Shown here one piece after another: positions 1-7,206 of a stretch of 11,479 nucleotides of DNA (the stretch's first letter is position 1; every line of letters starts with the position of its first letter). The stretch covers positions 1 through 11,479 of the forward strand of contig JACMIV010000088.1 in the NCBI GenBank assembly GCA_014380965.1, in the 5' to 3' direction. Made by a program: the position numbers and the translations under genes. The stretch is from Rhizobiaceae bacterium (GTDB lineage: Bacteria; Pseudomonadota; Alphaproteobacteria; Rhizobiales; Rhizobiaceae). Under the pieces are notes generated by a model. That model did not search any database. It was not told the origin of the DNA and saw only the letters and a program-made list of their open reading frames with translations.

Positions 1-1465
1 CCGCGAAGAAGGCGGCAAGCGCGACGCCCGCGCCGAAGCCGACGATGCCGCCGGCCGCGACGACGACCTTGCGGGAGACGCCGGCGGGTTCGAGAGGCGG
101 CGTCGCCTCGGAGATGATGCGCACGTTCGCCGTGTTGAGGCTCTCCTGCTCGCTCGTCTCGCGGGCCCGGAGCAGGAAGGCCTCGTAGACGGCGCGGGAG
201 GCTTCGACCTCGCGCTCGAGTTCGCGAAGCTTCACGAAGGAGCCGGAGGTCTCGATCTGCTTGCCCTTGAGGTCTTCGATCTGGATCGAGAGATCGCGTT
301 CGGTTCCTTCGGCCCGCGCAAGCTCCGTCTGCGCGGAGGAAACGATGCGCGACAGCTCGCTCGCGATGGCTTGCCGGGCTGCCGAGAGCGCGCCTTCGCT
401 GGCGATCCGCTGCGGATGGCGGGGCCCGAGTCGCGCTGCGAGGACGGCCGCCTGCTGTTCGAGGTCGGAATAGCTCTGGCGAAGGCGCACGAGCGCCGTC
501 GAGCTCAACTCCTCCGGCAGGGTTCCGCGCACCACGTCCTCGACGCTCGCGACCCGCATGGAGTCCGCCTTGACGCGCAGCGAGGGGATGTTGCCGCGCA
601 CGCGCGCGAGCTCGTCGTTGATGCGCGTGATGTACTGGTCGTCGACGAGCCTCCCGCCGACGCCGACGAGCGCGTTCGAGCTCTTGTAGTCCTCGACCGC
701 CCCTTCGGCCGCGACCACGCTCTGCCGAAGTTCCGAAAGGCGCGAGGAGAGGGCGGTGGTCGCCCGACGCGCCGTGTCGGACTGGACCCGGCCCTGTTCG
801 TCGATGAAGACCGAAGCGGTGAGGTTCGCGAGTCGAGCGGCCTTGTCCGGGTCCTGGCTGTCGACGGAGAGGTTGATGACGAAGCTTTTCGTCTCGCGTC
901 CGACGGTCAGAGCGTGTCGCAGGCGCGATTGCACGAAATACTCGCGTACGCGCGGATCGTCGACGGGTGCAGGGAGACGTGCGAGGACCGAAGCGGGCAG
1001 AAGGCTTAAGAGCCCGGTGCGACGCTTGCCGTTGAACTCCGGGTCTTGGTCGAGTCCCGCCCCCGCGATAACGCGCGACAGGATGTTGCTCGACAGGATG
1101 ACGGACGTCTGGCTCTCGATGAGCGCAAGCGTCGCCTCGGACGGCAGACCGTTCGGAGTCACCTCGTTGGCGACGACCTTGATGTCGCGGGGATCGACGA
1201 GGATCTGCGTCGTCGCGACATACATCTTCGGCGTCACGAGGGCGATCGCGACGGCGACGAGCACGCCGAGGACTGTGGTCGCCAGGATAAGAAGCCGGGC
1301 CTTCCAGACGGCCTTGGCGATCGTCAGCGGGTCGAAGACGGAGGTCGGAGGGTTCGAGCTGCGCCTATCCTCGATGATGCCGACGGGCGTCATCGTCCCG
1401 GGGCGGGCGGAGCCGTCTCGCGGACCCGGCAAAGGCCTCGTCGCTGTTTCCTCGGACGTGAACAT
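1..1465 (-). CDS. Wzz/GumC/ExoP-type polysaccharide co-polymerase, 3' end cut by window
   Basis: Inner-membrane protein expected to set chain length of the exopolysaccharide and couple the Wzy polymerase to the export channel. The frame is open from ATG 1465 to the window edge (488 codons). A hydrophobic segment at residues 58-77 is followed by a Wzz-domain start (KMYVATTQILVDPRD). A long helical, coiled-coil-like periplasmic region follows, then a GNVR-type stretch near residues 415-460 (EASRAVYEAFLLRARE, later TPPLEPAGVSRK). A second membrane segment begins near residue 468 and runs off the edge. Whether a cytoplasmic tyrosine-kinase domain follows, as in ExoP, cannot be seen. The start is uncertain: ATG 1465 has only a weak ribosome site, and in-frame ATG 1393 would put just 33 residues before the first membrane segment. 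It lies 118 bp downstream of the glycanase gene on the same strand, with a candidate promoter between. The family call is firm; the exact subtype is not. Confidence 0.9.
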   Translation of the reverse strand, partial: MFTSEETATRPLPGPRDGSARPGTMTPVGIIEDRRSSNPPTSVFDPLTIAKAVWKARLLILATTVLGVLVAVAIALVTPKMYVATTQILVDPRDIKVVANEVTPNGLPSEATLALIESQTSVILSSNILSRVIAGAGLDQDPEFNGKRRTGLLSLLPASVLARLPAPVDDPRVREYFVQSRLRHALTVGRETKSFVINLSVDSQDPDKAARLANLTASVFIDEQGRVQSDTARRATTALSSRLSELRQSVVAAEGAVEDYKSSNALVGVGGRLVDDQYITRINDELARVRGNIPSLRVKADSMRVASVEDVVRGTLPEELSSTALVRLRQSYSDLEQQAAVLAARLGPRHPQRIASEGALSAARQAIASELSRIVSSAQTELARAEGTERDLSIQIEDLKGKQIETSGSFVKLRELEREVEASRAVYEAFLLRARETSEQESLNTANVRIISEATPPLEPAGVSRKVVVAAGGIVGFGAGVALAAFFA

Positions 1466-1485
1466 GGCGCCAATCGTCGGTGACT

Positions 1486-1514
1486 CGTAAAGCGAGAATG
1501 ATCGGATATGGCAA
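1486..1514 (-). promoter_or_regulatory. Candidate promoter for the co-polymerase gene
   Basis: On the minus strand there is a -35-like TTGCCA (1509-1514, five of six to TTGACA), a 17-bp spacer and a weak -10-like TTTACG (1486-1491). It sits about 20 bp before ATG 1465, in an AT-richer patch within a GC-rich region. Just upstream is a near-palindrome centred on TCTTAAGA (1521-1528). The placement suits separate transcription of the co-polymerase gene, but the -10 match is poor and this is inference only. Confidence 0.3.
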
Positions 1515-1583
1515 ACAAAGTCTTAAGATTTCGTGGCGCGGCGGACGCGGCTGCGCCTCGGGCCGTACGCCGCTCGACGTGCC

Positions 1584-2717
1584 TCAGACGCCCTGCGACA
1601 GCCGTGCTTCGATTAGGTCGAACCAGGGCTTCGGCCGATAGTCGGCATCGAGCGGTAGCGGACGGCTCGGCGTTCCGTCGCGCCTCGGCATGACGTCGGG
1701 GATCCAGGAATAGCGGTCGGTGATCCCCCAGGCGATGACCGCGTCCGGCGGCCCCGCGGCGAAGATGCCGTCGAGGAGGTCGCCGACGACGACGAGCGCC
1801 GCCGCATCCTGTTCCTCCGGCCCCCCGCGAATGTTCCAGTCGATGACGTCGAGCTCGGTGACGATGAGGGAGAGGCCGAGCGCCTTCAGGTCCGCGCCGA
1901 ACCTGGCGACGGCCTCGACGTCGATCTTGAGATCCGCGTAGAGATGGGCCTGGATGCCGACCCCGTCGATCCGGATCCCGGCATCCTGCAACTGCCGGAC
2001 CAGCGACAGGGCGATGGCGCGGCGCGCGTCGTAGCGGTCGCCGGAAAACTCCAGGTCGTAGTCGTTGAGGATCAGCCGGGCGGAAGGGTCGGCGCGCTGG
2101 GCTGCTTCGAAGGCGACGGGGATGTGGCGCGCTCCCATCGTCCTCAGCCAGTAGGTGTCGCGCAGCGGCTCGTCCCGGGTAGGGACATGCGCGATGACCT
2201 CGTTGACGACGTCCCAACTCTCGAGCCGGCCGCGATAGCGGTCCATGACGGTCTCGATGTGCCGCACGAGTTCGCGCTCGGCCTCCATCGCGCTGCCGAT
2301 CGACTGAAGCCAGTCCGGCAGGGCGTTCCACCAGACATGCGTATGGCCGCGCGAGCGCTTTCCGTTCGACAGAGCGAGATCGACCAGCCGGTCGGCTGGC
2401 GCGAAGTTGAAGTCCTCCCGTGTCGGGCGAAGGCTCGAGAACTTCAGCTCGTTCATGGGCAGGATGATGTCGCAGTGCTGGAGGAAGGCCCTGGAATAAG
2501 CGGGGTCGCTGTCGAGATACTCGATCTGGATCGCGCCGCCGAAGGGCACGCGCCGGGCCTTGGCGCCTGCTGGCCGCGACATCGCCGGGAGGGCAGAGGC
2601 CGCCGCCGCCGCCAGAAAAGAACGGCGCGTTAAGCGCGAACGCGATAGGCTGCGACCCGCCGCGGCGTCCTGCACGAGGTGTTCCGGAAGGAGCGCATTT
2701 TCGCAACGGTCCGACAT
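1584..2717 (-). CDS. Tat-exported glycoside hydrolase family 10 glycanase (endo-1,4-beta-xylanase-like)
   Basis: Retaining endo-glycanase of family GH10, predicted to be exported folded by the Tat system. From ATG 2717 it is 377 residues. A twin-arginine signal (LTRRSFLAAAAASALPA, residues 29-45) precedes the catalytic barrel. GH10 landmarks appear in order: NELK at 89-92, RGHTHVWW at 123-130 with PDW at 134-136, WDVVNE with acid/base Glu173, IQAHL at 255-259, TELD with nucleophile Glu288, and the WG..D...W region at 330-338. No carbohydrate-binding module is seen. ATG 2717 is chosen because GCGGGA lies 8 bases upstream; starts at 2723 and 2804 are also in frame, but the latter would run inside the divergent flippase gene. 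Its place in the locus suggests it acts on the exopolysaccharide made here, for trimming, release or clearing of mislocalised polymer, rather than on plant xylan. Substrate is inferred; the family is clear. Confidence 0.93.
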   Translation of the reverse strand: MSDRCENALLPEHLVQDAAAGRSLSRSRLTRRSFLAAAAASALPAMSRPAGAKARRVPFGGAIQIEYLDSDPAYSRAFLQHCDIILPMNELKFSSLRPTREDFNFAPADRLVDLALSNGKRSRGHTHVWWNALPDWLQSIGSAMEAERELVRHIETVMDRYRGRLESWDVVNEVIAHVPTRDEPLRDTYWLRTMGARHIPVAFEAAQRADPSARLILNDYDLEFSGDRYDARRAIALSLVRQLQDAGIRIDGVGIQAHLYADLKIDVEAVARFGADLKALGLSLIVTELDVIDWNIRGGPEEQDAAALVVVGDLLDGIFAAGPPDAVIAWGITDRYSWIPDVMPRRDGTPSRPLPLDADYRPKPWFDLIEARLSQGV

Positions 2718-2748
2718 GGCCATGGTCCCGCTTGCTCGAAGGTCGACG

Positions 2749-4047
2749 ATGCAGAGGCTCGCAATCCTGATCCCGAAGCTAAAGGCTAATCTCGGCCTTG
2801 TCACGGATTACGCCCATCTGATGGACGGCTCGCTCGGGCGCCTCCTCCTGTCGCTCGCCTATTTCGTCTCGGTCGCGAACGGGCTGACGGTGGCCGATTT
2901 CGGTCTCTTCGCCACGGCTTCGGCGACCGGCATCGTCGTCTCGCGCATCGCCGCCTTCGGCTTCGTCTCGCCGCTCTACCGCGTCGCCACCGTGCGCAAA
3001 CGCCTCGTCGGAGCCTATACGGCAGGGTTTATCGCGGCCTTCGCACTGTCGCTGCCGCTGGTCGCGCTGGCGGCCGCGGGGTTCTACGTCTGCTTCTTCG
3101 CGGGCGAGATGAGCGTTGCTGCCTTTGCGGCCATCGTCGCCGCCGAGGTCCTGTTCTGGCGGCTCCTCGAAGTCGTATGCATCGTCAACAACGGTCTCGG
3201 GCGCTTCGGCCGCGCGGCGATCCTCGTCGTCATCGGCTCCGGCATCCGCGCGGTGGCGGCCGTTGCCTTTGCAGCGCTTTCGGACGGATCGCTGATCGCC
3301 TGGGCGGTCTCCTACATGGCCGCCAACGCGCTCGCGATGGTTGTCGCCGTCCTGTTCTTCTATCCGAATGTGCGCCTTCGCTGGACGCCGCGCCTTTATC
3401 TGTCACGCTGGCGCGACAGCGTCTCGGTCGCCGGCGCCGAGATCATCTTCTATCTCCAGTCCGAACTCGACAAGCTGCTCGTCCTGTCGATCGGCGGACC
3501 GCATGTTGCCGGCATCTACGCGATCCTGATGCGGCTCGTGGACCTCACGGCGCTCCCCGTGCGTTCGTTCAACACGATGGTCGTGCAGAAGCTCATGAGG
3601 ACGCCCGAATGGCTGGCCTCCTGGCGGGTGCGCTGGTCGCTGGAGGCGGGCATTGCGGGGGTCTCGGTCGCAGGTCTCGCCGTCCTCGGCGGCTTCCTTC
3701 ATGCCTTCCCGAATGCGCTCGGCGGCAACGTCGCCAATGCCGCCCCGCTCGTCCTCGTCGCGCTCCTGGTTCCGGCCTTCCGCAACCTCATCGAATACGA
3801 GAGCGAACTGCTCTATGCCCGCGGCAAGACCACCGTCCGGGCGCTCGTCCTCGCACTCGTCGGTCTCGTCAAGGCGGGCCTCCTCGTGCTGCTCCTCGTC
3901 GGAGCAGGGGAGGCCGAGACGGCGTGGATCGTCGGGCTGAACGGTCTATTCCTGGTGCTCTGGCTGGTCTCGGCGGTGGCGACCTACACCGCCTTCGACT
4001 GGCAGCACCGGCTCCGCCCGCCGAGGAGTGAACTCAGGCCAGCCTAG
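2749..4047 (+). CDS. Wzx-like polysaccharide flippase (MATE/PST superfamily)
   Basis: Multi-spanning inner-membrane protein of 432 residues, predicted to flip the lipid-linked repeat unit to the periplasmic face. About eleven or twelve hydrophobic segments are visible, for example near residues 30-47, 55-75, 90-115, 122-145, 155-177, 182-204, 298-318, 332-345, 364-386 and 391-414. The N-terminal GSLGRLLLSLAYF and the following ADFG suit the flippase family, where this start is often followed by a YG/FG turn. ATG 2749 is chosen over upstream in-frame starts because GAAGG (2738-2742) sits 6 bases before it and the membrane domain begins soon after. The gene starts 31 bp from the oppositely oriented glycanase start. 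At its end it overlaps the convergent DUF6492 gene by 14 bp. It is the only plus-strand gene in this half of the locus, so its promoter must lie within or very near the glycanase gene. Confidence 0.85.
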   Translation: MQRLAILIPKLKANLGLVTDYAHLMDGSLGRLLLSLAYFVSVANGLTVADFGLFATASATGIVVSRIAAFGFVSPLYRVATVRKRLVGAYTAGFIAAFALSLPLVALAAAGFYVCFFAGEMSVAAFAAIVAAEVLFWRLLEVVCIVNNGLGRFGRAAILVVIGSGIRAVAAVAFAALSDGSLIAWAVSYMAANALAMVVAVLFFYPNVRLRWTPRLYLSRWRDSVSVAGAEIIFYLQSELDKLLVLSIGGPHVAGIYAILMRLVDLTALPVRSFNTMVVQKLMRTPEWLASWRVRWSLEAGIAGVSVAGLAVLGGFLHAFPNALGGNVANAAPLVLVALLVPAFRNLIEYESELLYARGKTTVRALVLALVGLVKAGLLVLLLVGAGEAETAWIVGLNGLFLVLWLVSAVATYTAFDWQHRLRPPRSELRPA

Positions 4048-4993
4048 CGGCACGGCGGATGAGGAAGGGGTCTGTGCCGGTGAAGGACTGGATGCCGACG
4101 GCGACCTGCTCGGGGCCGACCCCGGCTGTGAAGTCGGCGAGTTCCGCGCCGGTCAGCGCATCGCCGTTCCAATAGGTCCGGCAGAGACGGCGCTCGGAGC
4201 GACGATGGCGCCCGGTCTCGCCCTCGACCTCGTCGACGAAGCGGCCGTAGAGGGTGCATTCCGAAAGGCTGCGCGTTGCGGAGAGGCAAGCGGTCCAGGA
4301 TCTGCCGCCAACCTCCTCGATGCGACCGATCATGTCACGTACGGTGTCGGTGCGCCAGGCGATGACGGTCGCGATGTAGCCGGCATCGGTCTCGAGCGGC
4401 GCCTCGATGCCGAGCAGCTCGCCCGCCTTCCGCGACCACGCGCGGTGTTCGGCCAGCGCCGCTCCATCCATCGACGCGAGAGCGTGCGGGATGCGGTAGA
4501 ATTCCGTTGCCGCACCGGCTTGGAGGTCGCCGGCGTCGAACGGTTTGACGAAGACGACGTCGGAATCGCAGGAGATCATGGTCTCCTCCTCCATCCGGGC
4601 GGCCATCGCGATCCGGCGGATCTGCTGGACGTGCCAGCCGCGCAGAGGCGGCCCCTTCGGCGACAGCCAGACCCGGCGCCTGCCGAATGTCAGCGGGTCC
4701 GGGAACGGCCGGAGCCAGAAGGGCAGCAGATCGCGCTCGGAGACGATCTCCCGCCGGGGGCCTGCAAGCTGGCGGAACAGGGCGACGTCGGCCTGCTCGA
4801 CGAGAATGAGATGGCGCGTGATGCCGTCCACGCGAGCGTCGATGCTTTCGCAGAGGAGCCGGCAGCGCTCGAAATCGCCACGATAGCTCGACGTGACGAT
4901 CGCTGTCCGCCGGGCCGGGCGCGGATGAGGTTTCGCAGCCACCAGGGTCAGTGTCGTCTCCGGGAAGCGGAAGGTTGCAAGGGCGCGCATCAT
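4034..4993 (-). CDS. DUF6492 family protein, putative glycosyltransferase
   Basis: A soluble protein of 319 residues resembling the DUF6492 family, whose biochemical role is, to my knowledge, not established. Visible landmarks: a first beta strand with TAIVTSSYRGDF (residues 30-41), VSERDLLPF (84-92), GWHVQQIRRIA (119-129), a DxD-like DSD at 143-145 inside CDSDVVFVKPF, ETDAGY (201-206), SECTLYGRF (244-252) and a C-terminal QSFTG. An alpha/beta start followed by an aspartate pair near residue 145 fits a GT-A-like nucleotide-sugar enzyme. ATG 4993 shares a 4-base ATGA with the stop of the GT26 gene upstream, indicating translational coupling and a shared operon. That places it with two clear glycosyltransferases and suggests it adds or modifies a sugar of the repeat unit. 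No membrane segment is evident. Family call is good; enzymatic role is inference. Confidence 0.8.
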   Translation of the reverse strand: MMRALATFRFPETTLTLVAAKPHPRPARRTAIVTSSYRGDFERCRLLCESIDARVDGITRHLILVEQADVALFRQLAGPRREIVSERDLLPFWLRPFPDPLTFGRRRVWLSPKGPPLRGWHVQQIRRIAMAARMEEETMISCDSDVVFVKPFDAGDLQAGAATEFYRIPHALASMDGAALAEHRAWSRKAGELLGIEAPLETDAGYIATVIAWRTDTVRDMIGRIEEVGGRSWTACLSATRSLSECTLYGRFVDEVEGETGRHRRSERRLCRTYWNGDALTGAELADFTAGVGPEQVAVGIQSFTGTDPFLIRRAARLA

Positions 4994-5802
4994 GCCCCGA
5001 GGCGCCTTAGACCGCGAAGGCCCCAGTCGCGCAGGACCCGCAGCATGAAGCGCGGATTGCCGAGAAGGTAGCGCTTCCAAAGCCGTCTCGGCTCGACGAG
5101 AAGCCGGTACATCCATTCCAGCCGGACGTTGCGCACCGACTTCGGCGCGCGGGGCACCTCGCCGGCCATGAAATCCAGGAGCGCGCCGACGGCGAAGACG
5201 AGCGTCGCCTCCTCACCCGTGATGTGACGGGAGACGAACAGTTCCTGGCGGGGAACGCCGAGGGCGACCAGCACGACATCCGCCTTCGCCTGCCGCAGGC
5301 GCTCCATCACGTCTAACGTCTCCGCGCCGGACGAGAAATAACCGTGCGCGATCGGCAGGAAGCTGTGCCGGGGCGTCGCCATTGCAAATCCGATCGCCGC
5401 CCTCTGCGCGATGCCGGGTGCGGCGCCGATCAAGGCAACGCGCAAGGGACGCTCGGCGGTGGACAGGAAGTGCGGAAGGAAGTCGGTACCGTTCAGATTT
5501 TCCGGAAAGCCCGTGCCGTAGAGCAGCTGCGAAGCGAGATCGATGCCGATGCCGTCGGGAAGGATCATGAAGTCGGCGAGCGCTGCCCGATAGTCCGGCC
5601 GGTCATAGGCGAGATTGACGCAATGGGCGTTGAGGAACGCAACCCGCGTGAAGATGCCACCGTCGAGCCGCGAGGACAGGACACGGGTCGCTTCCTCGGC
5701 GGAAGTGACCGCGACTTGGATGCCGCCGATGTCGCGCACCGCCTCGAAGTCGGCGGGCGGGGGCGCCGAAGGCGCCGTCTTGAGGATGGCGGAGTTTCTC
5801 AT
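4990..5802 (-). CDS. WecG/TagA/CpsF-family glycosyltransferase (GT26)
   Basis: Membrane-associated enzyme of 270 residues expected to transfer a sugar from a nucleotide donor to a lipid-linked acceptor early in repeat-unit assembly; xanthan GumM and TagA are family members. Motifs: FLNAHCVNLAYDRPD at 56-70, LPDGIGI at 81-87 with the conserved active-site aspartate, a nucleotide-binding-like VALIGAAPG at 122-130, VALGVPRQELF at 179-189, and FAVGALLDFMAGEVPRAP at 203-220. The C-terminal 45 residues (LEWMYRLL, EPRRLWKRYLLGNPRF, then more arginines) form the basic, amphipathic tail that in TagA-type enzymes is thought to hold the protein at the membrane. ATG 5802 is chosen because it overlaps the GT4 stop as ATGA, has GAAGG 10 bases upstream, and the conserved domain starts near residue 24; the frame stays open upstream to 5880. 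Donor and linkage cannot be read from sequence. Confidence 0.92.
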   Translation of the reverse strand: MRNSAILKTAPSAPPPADFEAVRDIGGIQVAVTSAEEATRVLSSRLDGGIFTRVAFLNAHCVNLAYDRPDYRAALADFMILPDGIGIDLASQLLYGTGFPENLNGTDFLPHFLSTAERPLRVALIGAAPGIAQRAAIGFAMATPRHSFLPIAHGYFSSGAETLDVMERLRQAKADVVLVALGVPRQELFVSRHITGEEATLVFAVGALLDFMAGEVPRAPKSVRNVRLEWMYRLLVEPRRLWKRYLLGNPRFMLRVLRDWGLRGLRRLGA

Positions 5803-7043
5803 CCGCGTGCCGCCTTCGGCGAAAGATGGAGGATCGGCTGGTCGAGCCCGGCGAGGTCGCTGTCCCGGCGGTGGTGCCACTCGACGCTCTGTTCGAGCAC
5901 TGCCAAGCCCTTGCGCACGGCCGCAGCCATCGCGTGGCGCTGCGAGACCATGAAGCCGAGCCCGCTGCCGCGGCGCACCTCGCCATGCCGTTCGCCCGCG
6001 ACTGTCTCGATCAGCGCCCTCGCGAAGGACGGGGCGTCGTCGGCGACGCGCACCGTTTCCGGAAGGGCATCGACGCCGCGAAGCGCGGGAGTGGTCGCGA
6101 CCGCTGGCATTCCCTCCTCCAGGGTCTCGATCGTCTTCAGCTGGACGCCGGTGCCGCCGCGGGTGGCCAGCGCGATGACGCGCGAGGCCCGCACGAAGGC
6201 CTGGGCGTCGTCGACCCGGCCGACGAAGCTGACATTGGCAGGCGCCCTCGGTGGGGCGCCGTCGAAGCGGCCGGCGATGGCAATCCGCATCTCCTTCGGC
6301 AGAAGCGGTACGACGGCCTCCACGAACCAGTCGAGCCCGACGCGGTTGGGCGCCCAGCTCCAGGTTCCGATGAGTCCGACGTCATGCGTGCGCCGACCGT
6401 CGTCGGGCAAGGTCTTGCGCCCGATCGAGAGCGCCAGCGGATGGCACCGCGCGTCCTCCTCGAGGCCGAGCAGTGGCCCGTCGTCGCGGCTGAGCGTGTG
6501 GATCACAGCAGCGGCGGCGCAGACCCGCGCCTCGGCGCGCTTGAGGAGCCGCGCCTCGCGGCGGTAGAGAAGCCTGGTGCCGAGCGAGCGGGCGTGGCTC
6601 GCGTTTTCGGCTGCCGAGCGGTGTTCGACATTGTGCGCGACGAAAACCGACGGCTTGTCGCTCGCAAGAAACGGATACGCCGCCGGCATCTGGATCGAGT
6701 TGAGGATGTAGCCGTCGACGGGACCTGCTTCCAACAGCCGGCGGCGCAACGCGGACTCGCTGAGGACGGCAAGCTTGGCTGCGGAGACCGGGAGGCCGGA
6801 CGCGGCGGCACGGGCGATCCACGCAAGCTTTCGAGACGTGCCGACCGCGGCGTTCTCGATCGCGATCTCGCCCAGCGCGATCTCGCCCTCCTGCGGGGCG
6901 CGGGAGCCCGGACGCCGAAACCCGGCGAAGCTCAACCGCGCGCCCTGCCGCCGATATTCCGAGATGATCGCTTCGTTGGCGATTTCGAAGCCGGAACTTG
7001 GCGAACCGTCCGGAAGCAGGGAACTGATGAAGAGAAGATGCAT
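5799..7043 (-). CDS. Glycosyltransferase family 4-type (GT-B fold)
   Basis: Cytoplasmic glycosyltransferase of 414 residues with the two Rossmann-like domains of the GT-B fold. The N-terminal domain opens with MHLLFISSLLPDGSPSSGFE and carries HNVEH (137-141), a motif common in GT4 enzymes. The C-terminal donor domain carries IGTWSWAPNRVGLDWFV (225-241), IAGRF (256-260), VSFVGRVDD (271-279) and GGTGVQLKTIETLEEGMP (296-313), with the acidic residue expected in the nucleotide-sugar site. ATG 7043 is used because it starts exactly at the first beta strand; an in-frame GTG at 7082 would add 13 residues unlike the family. It is the first gene of a three-gene minus-strand operon (GT4, GT26, DUF6492) joined by 4-base ATGA overlaps, facing a divergent GT2-polymerase pair across 203 bp. 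The sugar transferred is unknown. Confidence 0.92.
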   Translation of the reverse strand: MHLLFISSLLPDGSPSSGFEIANEAIISEYRRQGARLSFAGFRRPGSRAPQEGEIALGEIAIENAAVGTSRKLAWIARAAASGLPVSAAKLAVLSESALRRRLLEAGPVDGYILNSIQMPAAYPFLASDKPSVFVAHNVEHRSAAENASHARSLGTRLLYRREARLLKRAEARVCAAAAVIHTLSRDDGPLLGLEEDARCHPLALSIGRKTLPDDGRRTHDVGLIGTWSWAPNRVGLDWFVEAVVPLLPKEMRIAIAGRFDGAPPRAPANVSFVGRVDDAQAFVRASRVIALATRGGTGVQLKTIETLEEGMPAVATTPALRGVDALPETVRVADDAPSFARALIETVAGERHGEVRRGSGLGFMVSQRHAMAAAVRKGLAVLEQSVEWHHRRDSDLAGLDQPILHLSPKAARG

Positions 7044-7089
7044 AGGCCTCGACCAGTCTGGGAATGCCGTCGTCCCATGCACTATGTGC

Positions 7090-7103
7090 TCAAAGCGCTT
7101 TCC
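7090..7103. promoter_or_regulatory. Candidate LacI/GalR-family operator
   Basis: TCAAAGCGCTTTCC contains the perfect palindrome AAAGCGCTTT with a central CG. It agrees at 12 of 14 positions with TGAAAGCGCTTTCA, the ideal form bound by several LacI/GalR-family regulators. It lies 47 bp upstream of the GT4 ATG, where a bound repressor could affect the minus-strand operon. No such regulator gene is in the window, so the assignment rests on the sequence alone. Confidence 0.35.
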
Positions 7104-7206
7104 GTTCGCGTAACAGGATCGCTACAATCTGAACGAGTTGATCTTCTTGCCTTGCAAGCCGTTTCTTCAGCACATCTTCATTGTTTTGGCGTTTAATCGC
7201 GGCTCT

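Noticed and set aside
1532..1583. GC-rich inverted repeat (GCGGCG/CGCCGC) after the glycanase stop as a terminator
   Set aside because: Short stem, large loop and no following T run; indistinguishable from chance in this composition.
2354..2368. 15-base direct repeat AGCGCTTTCCGTTCG shared with 7094-7108
   Set aside because: One copy is coding sequence in the glycanase gene. A single shared 15-mer is not surprising in 11.5 kb of biased composition, and no other copies were seen.
1390..2706. Long minus-strand open frame of 438 codons antisense-phase to the glycanase reading
   Set aside because: Arginine- and proline-rich with no recognisable motifs. It lies on the same strand as the glycanase frame, which has a complete GH10 signature set, so it is a high-GC shadow.
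2718..2804. Longer glycanase start at 2804 adding 29 residues
   Set aside because: Would overlap the start of the divergent flippase gene and push the Tat motif about 60 residues from the N-terminus; ATG 2717 has a well-spaced ribosome site.
4028..5071. Plus-strand open frame of 347 codons opposite the DUF6492 gene
   Set aside because: Low-complexity, no family resemblance; the minus-strand frame has conserved motifs and ATGA coupling.
5344..7196. Two plus-strand open frames (5344-6567 and 5826-7196) opposite the GT26 and GT4 genes
   Set aside because: No recognisable domain; the minus-strand frames carry clear glycosyltransferase motifs throughout.
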